Source: Hymenobacter swuensis DY53
GTDB taxonomy: Bacteria; Bacteroidota; Bacteroidia; Cytophagales; Hymenobacteraceae
Direction: 5' to 3'
Assembly: GCF_000576555.1 (NCBI RefSeq)
Contig: NZ_CP007145.1
Location: 4,548,501-4,612,500 of the forward strand
Length of the DNA stretch: 64,000 nt
Shown here piece after piece: positions 44,103 to 52,600 of the stretch (positions within the stretch are counted from its first letter, which is position 1; every line of letters starts with the position of its first letter). Below the pieces are notes generated by a model, which saw only the letters and a list, made by a program, of their open reading frames with translations, made no database searches and was not told the DNA's origin. Made by a program: the position numbers and the translations under genes.

Positions 44103-44429
44103 ATGAAGCTTCGCCTTGAAGACAATATGCTGCGCCTGCGCCTGGACGAGCCGGAAGTAGCTGCCTTCCGGCAGCAGGGCCGGCTAGAAACGATAGTGCC
44201 CTTGGGCCTGACCGCCGCCGACTCCCTTACGTATACCCTCGAACGCGACTCTGCCACGCCAGTTTTGGCCGTGCGCCACGAGGCGGGCCGCGTACGGGTG
44301 CTGGTGCCGGCCACGGTGGCCGACGGCTGGACTTCCTCGGAAGCCATCAGCCTGCGCGGCACCCAGGAAGTTGCTGACAACCAAGTCGTCCATATCTTGG
44401 TAGAAAAGGACCTGGGCTGTAAACATTAG
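44103..44429 (+). CDS. DUF7009 family protein
   Basis: A 108-residue soluble protein that starts MKLRLEDNMLRLRLDEPEV, rich in beta strands (VLAVRHEAGRVRVLVPA) and ending in a Cys-containing LVEKDLGCKH. It resembles the DUF7009 group, uncharacterised proteins that I associate with molybdoenzyme loci. ATG 44103 is chosen because the longer frame (44037) starts inside a repeat. It is sandwiched between fdhD and the YdeP-type enzyme, 46 bases before the latter, so it is probably co-expressed and may assist cofactor loading or act as a small partner. That role is an inference. Confidence 0.75.
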   Translation: MKLRLEDNMLRLRLDEPEVAAFRQQGRLETIVPLGLTAADSLTYTLERDSATPVLAVRHEAGRVRVLVPATVADGWTSSEAISLRGTQEVADNQVVHILVEKDLGCKH

Positions 44430-44475
44430 TCGCCCGCGCCGTTTTACCATTACCACCGCTTTAATCCCACTCCGC

Positions 44476-47031
44476 ATGGAAGATTCCCCAAAATCCGACC
44501 CTACCCAGGCCGGCCACCAGCAGCAGCAAAAAGCGGAAAACGCCCCTAAAAGCGGCGAACGGAGCGACCAGGGCGAGGCTCCGGCTCCCGACCACTACCG
44601 CCCCGACCCCCAGAGTATGCGCGACGAAAGCAACATTACGCCACCCGAAGTGGCCAACGCCAAGTACACCAACCCCATTCTGGCTCAGCCGCCAGAGGCG
44701 CTGACCGGCCTGACGCTGGATGCCCCGGCCAAGATAGCGGCCGGCGTAACGGCCGTGCTCAAAAGCATGGAGTTCAGCTGGAAGGAAGGCGGCCTCGACC
44801 GGGGCACGCGCGGCCTGCTCAAGATGAACCAGAAGGACGGTTTCGACTGCTCCAGCTGCGCCTGGCCCGACCCCGACGACCACCGCTCGGTAGCAGAGTT
44901 CTGCGAGAATGGCGCCAAAGCCACCGCTTCGGATGCCGATGACAAGGCCGCCGGCCCCGAGTTCTTCGCCAAGCACAGTCTGGCTCAGCTTTCCCAGATG
45001 ACGGACCGCGACCAGAACAACGCCGGCCGCCTCACGCACCCGATGGTAAAGCGCCCCGGCGACAACCATTACTCGCCCATTGCCTGGGCCGATGCCTTCA
45101 ACATCATCGCCAAGGAGTTGAACGCGCTGGACTCGCCCGATGAGGCGCTGTTCTACACCTCGGGTAAAGTACCCAACGAGCCGGCCTTCCTGTTCCAGCT
45201 CTTCGCCAAGCAGTTCGGCACCAACAACCTGCCCGACTGCTCCAACATGTGCCACGAAAGCAGCGGCGCGGCCCTGAGCCCTACCCTAGGCTTAGGCAAA
45301 GGCTCCGTCACGCTCAACGACATCTACGAGGCTGAGGTCATTCTCATCATCGGCCAGAACCCGGGCACCAACCATCCGCGTATGCTGTCGGCCCTGCAGA
45401 AGGCCAAGAAGAACGGGGCCAAAATCATCAGCATCAACCCGCTGCTGGAAGCCGGCCTCAACCACTTCAAGAACCCGCAGGACTTCATGAACCCCTTCAA
45501 GGCGCTGGGCGCGTTGCTGGGCGACGGCACGCAAATCACCGACCTGTTCCTGCAGGTGCGCGTGGATGGCGACATGGCTCTGCTGCGCGGCATCATGAAG
45601 CACCTGTTCGAGGCCGAGGACCGCAACCCCGGCCAGGTGGTGGACCGCCCGTTCATCGACAAATATACCACCGGCTTCGAGTCGTTCGAGCAGAACATCC
45701 GTAACACGCCGTGGGAGGATATTGAGGAGCTGAGCGGCATTTCGCGGGCCCAGCTGCTGGAAGCGGCCAACATCATTGCCCCCAAGCAGAAGATTATCAC
45801 CTGCTGGGCCATGGGTGTCACGCAGCAGCGCCAGGGCGTGCAGACGATTCAGGAAATCGTGAACCTGCAGCTCATGAAGGGTGCCATCGGCAAGCCCGGT
45901 GCAGGCACCTGCCCGGTGCGCGGCCACTCCAACGTGCAGGGCGACCGGACGATGGGCGTGTGGGAACAACCCACCAAGGAGTTTCAGGATGCACTGGGCA
46001 AGGAGTTCAACTTCCAGCCGCCCTACGAGCACGGCCTCGACGTAGTCGACTCCATCAAGGCCATGTACAAGGGCAAAACCAAGGTATACTTCAGCCTGGG
46101 CGGCAACCTGCTGGCCGCCGGTCCGGACACCGAAGTCATTGCTGAAGGCATGCGCAAGCAGAAACTCACGGTATTCGTGGGAACCAAGCTCAACCGTGGC
46201 CATCTCGTAACCGGCGAAACCAGCCTGCTGCTTCCCTGCTTCACCCACGCCGACGTGGATATGCAGAAGAGCGGCCACCAGATGACCAGCTGCGAAAACT
46301 CGATGGGTGTGGTGAGCCAGAACAAAGGCATTCTGGTGCCGCTGCCGGGTCAGATGATGAGTGAAGTGGCCATCCTGGCCGGTGTGGCTATTGCCACCCT
46401 GGGCGAGAAAACCAACATTGCCGACTGGGTGGCCATGACGGAGAACTACGACGTCATCCGCGACCATATCAGCCGCGTGATTCCGGGCTTCGAGAACTTC
46501 AACGAGAAGCTGCGCCGCCCCGGCGGGTTCTATCTGCCCAACGGCCCGCGCGAGCGGAAATTCACCACCAAAAACGGCAAGGCCAACTTCACCACCACCG
46601 AGTTCCAGAAGTACCAGCGCGAGCTGGAGCCCGGCCAGTTGGTGATGATGACCGTGCGCAGCCACGACCAGTTCAACACCACCATCTACGACTACAACGA
46701 CCGGTACCGGGGCATTACAGGCGAGCGGCGCGTGCTGTTCATGAACGAGCAGGACATGGCTGAGCGCGGCCTTAAGGCTAAAGACCTGATTGACATCACC
46801 AGTCACTTCCTGGGCTCCACCCGCACTGTGGAGAAATTTCTGGCCGTTCCCTACGACATTCCGAAGGGCAATGTGGCCGCTTACTTCCCCGAGGCCAACC
46901 CGCTGGTGCCCATTGCTAGCGTCGCTAAAACCAGCAATACGCCCACCTCGAAGTACGTGGTAGTAACCGTAGTGCCCGCCCACAAAACTGTCGGCGCGCC
47001 TGTGGAACTACGAATGGCGGCCGAGGCGTAG
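44476..47031 (+). CDS. FdhF/YdeP family molybdopterin oxidoreductase
   Basis: An 851-residue bis-MGD enzyme of the FdhF/YdeP group. After a polar, low-complexity N-terminus (1-60), the protein has the CSSC pair (Cys125, Cys128) typical of YdeP proteins instead of the four-Cys cluster of true formate dehydrogenases. MoCF-binding blocks include TSGKVPNEPAFLFQLFAK, CSNMCHESSG, GQNPGTNHPRML and GKPGAGTCPVRGHSNVQG. The C-terminal dinucleotide domain has SHDQFNTTIYDYNDRYRG. YdeP has been linked to acid resistance in E. coli, but the reaction is not defined. No Tat signal is seen, so it is cytoplasmic. It is the only molybdoenzyme in the window and the likely end user of the cofactor genes. Confidence 0.92.
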   Translation: MEDSPKSDPTQAGHQQQQKAENAPKSGERSDQGEAPAPDHYRPDPQSMRDESNITPPEVANAKYTNPILAQPPEALTGLTLDAPAKIAAGVTAVLKSMEFSWKEGGLDRGTRGLLKMNQKDGFDCSSCAWPDPDDHRSVAEFCENGAKATASDADDKAAGPEFFAKHSLAQLSQMTDRDQNNAGRLTHPMVKRPGDNHYSPIAWADAFNIIAKELNALDSPDEALFYTSGKVPNEPAFLFQLFAKQFGTNNLPDCSNMCHESSGAALSPTLGLGKGSVTLNDIYEAEVILIIGQNPGTNHPRMLSALQKAKKNGAKIISINPLLEAGLNHFKNPQDFMNPFKALGALLGDGTQITDLFLQVRVDGDMALLRGIMKHLFEAEDRNPGQVVDRPFIDKYTTGFESFEQNIRNTPWEDIEELSGISRAQLLEAANIIAPKQKIITCWAMGVTQQRQGVQTIQEIVNLQLMKGAIGKPGAGTCPVRGHSNVQGDRTMGVWEQPTKEFQDALGKEFNFQPPYEHGLDVVDSIKAMYKGKTKVYFSLGGNLLAAGPDTEVIAEGMRKQKLTVFVGTKLNRGHLVTGETSLLLPCFTHADVDMQKSGHQMTSCENSMGVVSQNKGILVPLPGQMMSEVAILAGVAIATLGEKTNIADWVAMTENYDVIRDHISRVIPGFENFNEKLRRPGGFYLPNGPRERKFTTKNGKANFTTTEFQKYQRELEPGQLVMMTVRSHDQFNTTIYDYNDRYRGITGERRVLFMNEQDMAERGLKAKDLIDITSHFLGSTRTVEKFLAVPYDIPKGNVAAYFPEANPLVPIASVAKTSNTPTSKYVVVTVVPAHKTVGAPVELRMAAEA

Positions 47032-47053
47032 AAACCGGTACCTTTGTATAACG

Positions 47054-47087
47054 AAAAACCCCGACCGTGTGAACAGTCGGGGTTTTT
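47054..47087. terminator. Bidirectional intrinsic terminator
   Basis: AAAAACCCCGAC and GTCGGGGTTTTT form a perfect 12-bp stem with a 10-base loop and a T-run on either strand. It separates the convergent oxidoreductase and tamL genes. Confidence 0.92.
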
Positions 47088-47105
47088 TATGCGCAATTTC
47101 CGAGC

Positions 47106-49541
47106 TTAGAACGGGTAGCCAATGGCAATGTTGAAGCGGCCTGTTTCGGAAGTTTTGTTGTAGATGATTTCGTTGGTGAGAGGGCTGCGGATTTCCGTGT
47201 TGGAATACGGCAGGCGCAACGGATAGGCATAATCGAAGCGAATCACGAAGAACTGCACATCAATGCGCAGGCCGGCTCCGGCACCTACGGCTAGTTCTTT
47301 CAGGAAGGTGTTGGGCGAAAACTGCCCGTTCTTACCATCGGGGTTACCTTCCGCGTCAATAGTCTGGCGGCTGGGGTCTTTGTTGATCAACCAGATATTA
47401 CCCGCATCTACGAACAAAGCGCCCTTCACATACGGAAACAGATCCTGGCGGTACTCGGCATTGGCCTCAATGCGCATATCGCCCACCTGGTCGTAGAAGG
47501 AGCCGGTTTCGCTGGCGGCCGGCGAGCGGTAGGTGCCCGGCCCCAGGCCCCGGGCGGCAAAGGCCCGCACGCTGTTGGGACCCCCGATGCCATACTGCTT
47601 CAGGTAGGGCAACACGCTGGAGTTCTGGTACGGCAGGCCCACGCCCAGCAGCAGCCGCGTGGCAAACTTGTTGCCGCTGGTGGGGTTGGAACTGGTGCGG
47701 AAATAGTTGCGCAGTTCCAGATCTACCTTGGTGTATTGCGAGAACTGCTGGCTGAGCAGCGTGTAGGCCTGGCTGCCATCGGCATTGGTTACGCGGGGTT
47801 GGCCCGAGAGTGAGCTAAGCAAATACGCCAGGTTACCGGCCACCTCAATGCCGCCGCTGAAGTACAGCTGGTTCCGGCGCTGCTCCAAAGCCTGCTGGTT
47901 GTAGGTGTAGCGGTAGGAACTGGCCAGCACAAACTGCTGCCGGAACGAGTTGGCCAGAAATGGCCGCTCCTGCAGCAGGCGGCTGAATACGGCGCTGGTA
48001 TCAGCCAGGCGCAGGTACTGGATGTCAATGGGCCGCAGCTCATGCTCGTTGGTGAGCTTGGTTTTCCAGCTGTAACCGTAATTCAGGTTGAAAGCCTGCT
48101 GGGTGAAGGCATCCAGCCGGGTTACCGATTTCACTCCCACGCCAAACGTGGTGCGGGGCTGGAAATCAGAGTTTTTCAGGCGAATGTCGAAAGGCGGCGT
48201 AATGAGGCGCGGCACCGACAGCTGGGCATCGGCCCCCAGCTCGTAGCTGGTCAGGCCAATGGTGTTGGCGTCGCTCAGCCGCTGGTTTTCGAAGGAACCC
48301 GTTACGTTTATCAGCAGTTGCTCGGCGCCGCGCAAGGCAGAACGGTTGCGAAACTGAATCCGGAAGCCCGGCCCGGTAAAGCCATTCGACTTGCTCACCA
48401 GCAGCACCTCCGCCCGCAGGCTTTTCTTGGGCACCTGCGTCATGCGCACGTAGGAGTTCAGGAAGCCATACCCCGCCGAGTCGGCCTTCTGGCGGGCGGG
48501 CCGGAACCCGATATCCACGTACTTGAAGGTACCCAGACTCATCAGGCGACTCAGCGTCTGATCCTGGCGGCGGCGGCGGTACACGCTGTCGGGGTACAGA
48601 AACACGGCGTTGGTAATGGCACTGGCCTTGAACACCTTTTCGTCGGGGTAGTAGATGTAGCCCTTGTAGTTCATGGGCCGCTCCGCCAGCGTGGTGTCGC
48701 TCAGCGAGTAGTCGGTATTGAGCCGGATACGGTTGAGTACGTAGGGCTTAGCCGCCCGCTCGGGCGTTTTTGCCTTGATTTTCAGGTACACGTTCACCTG
48801 ATTGTTCAACGTGCTGTCTACCTGAAATAGGATGTAATCGGGCGAGAAATAGTAGTAGCCCTGGTTTTTGAGCGACGCATCAATGCGGGTCCGCTCATTG
48901 GTAAAGGTTTGCAGGTTGTACGCATCGCCCACCTTCAGCAACGAAGTAGACTCGGTGGCCCGCACGGCGCGGGCCAGCAGCGAGTCACCCTCGGGAAAAT
49001 GAATTTCCTTGATGGTATAGGGCTGGCCCACCGTGGCCGTATAGTCTACGCTGGCGGCCTGGCCTTTGGTCTGGATGCGGCTGTGTACTACCGGCTGAAA
49101 GTAGCCATTGTTGTAGAGCCGGTTAGTCATCAGGCCCTTTACTTTCTGGGTATCTACCTGGCTCAACAGCACGGGTTTCTCGCCGTACTTATTGGCCAGC
49201 CAGTGGCCCAGCCCTTTAGTTTTGCCTTCGCCGAGGTGCCATAAATACAGCTTGGGCCGCATACCCAGAATGGAGGCATTGGGCTTGGGCGTGATAACCG
49301 AGGTCAGCTCGGTGGTAATTTCTGCCTCCCGGGGAATAGGGCTGGCCGATTTCATTTTCACGGTGCTGCCCGTGTAGAGCTTGCTGCCCGCCGGAATGTA
49401 GTTGAGGCCGGAGCAGGAAGCCAGCAACGCCAGCAACGACACGCCCGCTCCCCAGCCCCCGCCCCAACGGGCCGGCCGCATCGGCCGGCGTGGGTCAGCT
49501 GAAGCGTTGGTTTTCGGAAAGAAGGGCAGATGATGCAGCAT
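47106..49541 (-). CDS. tamL: TamL: lipoprotein TamA/BamA-like outer-membrane protein
   Basis: An 811-residue Omp85-family protein. The N-terminus has a lipoprotein signal ending LLASC (Cys about 43), as in the Bacteroidota TamL variant of TamA. POTRA-like domains (about 100-370) are followed by a 16-strand barrel with the conserved GGPNSVRAFAARGLGPG motif and a terminal strand ending GYPF. With TamB it is expected to help insert proteins or move lipids to the outer membrane. The start at 49541 or the ATG 20 codons later would both work. It follows tamB by 65 bases on the same strand. Confidence 0.9.
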   Translation of the reverse strand: MLHHLPFFPKTNASADPRRPMRPARWGGGWGAGVSLLALLASCSGLNYIPAGSKLYTGSTVKMKSASPIPREAEITTELTSVITPKPNASILGMRPKLYLWHLGEGKTKGLGHWLANKYGEKPVLLSQVDTQKVKGLMTNRLYNNGYFQPVVHSRIQTKGQAASVDYTATVGQPYTIKEIHFPEGDSLLARAVRATESTSLLKVGDAYNLQTFTNERTRIDASLKNQGYYYFSPDYILFQVDSTLNNQVNVYLKIKAKTPERAAKPYVLNRIRLNTDYSLSDTTLAERPMNYKGYIYYPDEKVFKASAITNAVFLYPDSVYRRRRQDQTLSRLMSLGTFKYVDIGFRPARQKADSAGYGFLNSYVRMTQVPKKSLRAEVLLVSKSNGFTGPGFRIQFRNRSALRGAEQLLINVTGSFENQRLSDANTIGLTSYELGADAQLSVPRLITPPFDIRLKNSDFQPRTTFGVGVKSVTRLDAFTQQAFNLNYGYSWKTKLTNEHELRPIDIQYLRLADTSAVFSRLLQERPFLANSFRQQFVLASSYRYTYNQQALEQRRNQLYFSGGIEVAGNLAYLLSSLSGQPRVTNADGSQAYTLLSQQFSQYTKVDLELRNYFRTSSNPTSGNKFATRLLLGVGLPYQNSSVLPYLKQYGIGGPNSVRAFAARGLGPGTYRSPAASETGSFYDQVGDMRIEANAEYRQDLFPYVKGALFVDAGNIWLINKDPSRQTIDAEGNPDGKNGQFSPNTFLKELAVGAGAGLRIDVQFFVIRFDYAYPLRLPYSNTEIRSPLTNEIIYNKTSETGRFNIAIGYPF

Positions 49542-49606
49542 GAATACCTGATTCAGAGAAGAAAAATAGCCGGCGACAACCTATGGAGCAGGCTGAAAAC
49601 GGAGAA

Positions 49607-52600
49607 CTAACGGCGCGTGGAATTGGGGCGGGCAGCCTGGCGGGCCGAGTCAGGACGCGCTGTTACGGGGCGGACACGGGTGGAATCGGGGCGGTTATTG
49701 GGGGCGGCGTTGGTAGAGTCGCGGCCGGCGCGGCGGTCCTGGCGGCGGCGGCGGCTTTCCAGCTTCACTTCCTCCTTCACGTTCTTATCGATGCCCTTGA
49801 ACAGGTCAGCCAGCGTCTGGTAGTCGCGCTGGAAAATCAGCGAAGCCCCGGTCCGGACAAACTGCCCATCAATATCTCCATACGCGTTGTTGCGGAAGGC
49901 CCGCAGCCGAATCCGGCCGTTGGCCAGCACGTTGTATTCCACGCTCACATCCCCAGCAAAGGCACTGATACCGGCCTGGTTCTGGCCCTGCGAGGTCTGG
50001 TTGCCACCGCCCAGAGGCACATCGGTACCAAGGCGCACGGTGAGGCGGTTATTAAGCAGCTGCCGGCGCACGGCCACGTTCAGGTCGGTGCGGGTTTTCT
50101 CGGCCCCGCTGCTGAAGTCGGCGTAGGAATTCACGCCCAGTTCCACGCCCAGGTTGGAGAGGTAGGAGCCGGTGAGGTTGTTTAGCTGCTGGGTGAGAAC
50201 CTGGCTGGCCGAGCCGCGCAGCTGGTCGGCCACAATGCTACCGCCGCTGCTGCGGAACGGGTCATCGGCCAGGAAGCGGTTCAGCACCAGCAGCGAAAAC
50301 ACCTGCTTGTTCATCTCACTTTCCTCGGAAGGCTGGCGCAGCTGCGTAAGGCGGGCCTCAATGGGGCCGCGCAAATCGGAGCGAGCTTCCTCGGGCAAGC
50401 GAATATCAAACCCGATAACGGGCTTCAGCAGCTCGCCGGTTACTTTCAGATCTACCTCAAACGGCAGCTGGTTGCGGCCAATGGCCGACAGCGTTTCATC
50501 GGCCAAGCCCTGGGAGGAAAGTAGCTCGGCGGGCGCAGCGCGCACGTTGTAAATGGCCGTCACGTTGGCCTGACCGTTGTACGGGTCGCCGCTCCAGGTG
50601 ATGGAGGAGCCGGGCGCAATGTCGAATTCCCGCGACGCCAGATCATATAGGGACATCTGATACTTGCCCTGGGTCACGTCGAGGCGGCCGGTAAGGGTGA
50701 TGTTACCGGCGGGGTCGATGGCCGTATTGAGCGTACCGTTGGCCTGCACTTTCAGGTTGTCGCCGGAAGCTTCATCAATTACAATCGTGAAGGGCGTATT
50801 GTCGGTCACCGTTACTACCGCCTGAATATCGTAGCCGGCAGCCGTCTGGGCCGTATCAAGGGCCAGCTGGCGGGTGAGCATCGTATCGATGGGCGCGCTT
50901 TTGTCCACGAATTCCACAATACCTTCGCGGGCTACTTCCACTGGGTCATCGGTGGGCACGCCCACAAACAGATTGGAGCCGTCGGCCACCCGCGCCCGGG
51001 TCCGGACGATGGGCAGGTTGAGGTTGCCGGTAATACGCGAATCGGAATCCACGAACAGCTTACCCCAGAACAGCGGGTTCTCGTTGCGGGAGCTTTGCAC
51101 GGCCAGGAAATTATCGGTGCGCGCTTCCAGATCGAACCGGAAATCCGATACGTAGTCGCGGGTGCGGATGCGGCCGTTGATGACGGCCTGGCTGCCCAGC
51201 GAGTCCTTCACCACGAAGTCATCGAACCCGATGCCCTGATTAGTAAAGTCGATGTCCTGCGAGGCCAGAAAATACGGTGCCCCCAGCTGAGAAAGCGTGA
51301 AGGTAGCATCGGGCGTGGTGGTGAGCATACCATTGATGACGGGCTGACTCACGCTGCCCGTCACGACCAGTTGCCCGGTCAGGCCGCCACCCATCTGCTG
51401 GAGTTGCCCGGCCGAGAAGGGCTCAATGATTTTAAGGTCGAGCCGGTTCACGTTCACGTCAAACTGAATTGGGTCGGGCGGAGTGGCCAAATAGTAGCCC
51501 ACGGCCCGCACATCCATGCCCTGCTGGTTATTCAGGCGCACATCCACGTTGTAGCGGTTGGCTTCGGGGTTCGTAGCCTGCAACGCCACATCACCGATGA
51601 TGGCTTTGTTGTAGGCGAAGCCCGCCAGGTTGGCGTTGGCCGTGAAAGCCTGCTTAGGCTGGCCCAGGCTGTAGGCCACAGCCTGCCCGTTGAGGGTGCC
51701 GGCAATGAGGGAATCCTGGAAGCCGGCGGCCCGGCCCAGCGCGTTGATTTCCAAGTTTTCCATGTTCACCTGCAACGGGTATTGCGCCCCGGTGAGAGTC
51801 TGCAGACTCAGGCGGCGCTGGTTGCGGGCAAAGCTGACGTTACGGGCAAAAATGGCGCCGGTGCTGGTGGTATAGCGTAGCTCATTGTCGGCCGGAATAT
51901 CCCACTGCTTCTGATCCAGCATCAGCTTGGGGTCGAAGCGGAAGGCGTAGGCGTTGCCGCCACCCAGTACCCGCAGAGCCCCGGCCAAATTTAGCCGTTC
52001 GGCACTATCGGTTTCAGCAATGCGCAGCCGCGTCCCGATTTCGTTGTTCTGTATGCTGCCCGAAAGGCTCGGGTTTGGAATTTTGAGGGTAGTATCCTGA
52101 CTGATCTGCCGCAGACCCAGCGCGTAGTCCAGCTTCTGCGGGTCCGAACTCACGTTGAGCTTCAGCGAGTCCAGTGCGTAACCCAGGTACACAATGCGGC
52201 CCACACGGGTATTCAGGCGCAGGTCGGCGGCGCGGCTGTCGTAGCTGCCGGTGAGCTTGAAGGGGGTCAGCTGCTTGAGGTCAGGCACCAGTTGCTGCAC
52301 CAGTTTCGGCTGCTTCAGGTTGGCTTCAAAGGTGAACTGCTGGTATTCGGCGCTGGGCCGGTACTGGATACCGGGCAAATCAAAATACCGGTCAATATGT
52401 TGCTGCAAAGCCGTGGCAATATCGCCCAAGCGGGTGTTGCCGCGCAGAGTAACATCGGCCACCGAACTGGTAAAGTCCACCTCGGTGCGGCCGGTGCGCT
52501 GCACAATACGTCCGCTCACCGAGTCCAGCGCAAACGGCCGGTTGTTATTCACAATGACGATGCGGTTGCCCGAGAACGTGCCGTTGAGCGTATTCAGATC

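Noticed and set aside
45292..46983. Long open frame (563 codons) antisense to the YdeP-type gene
   Set aside because: Same explanation; His/Val/Gly-rich composition typical of shadow frames.
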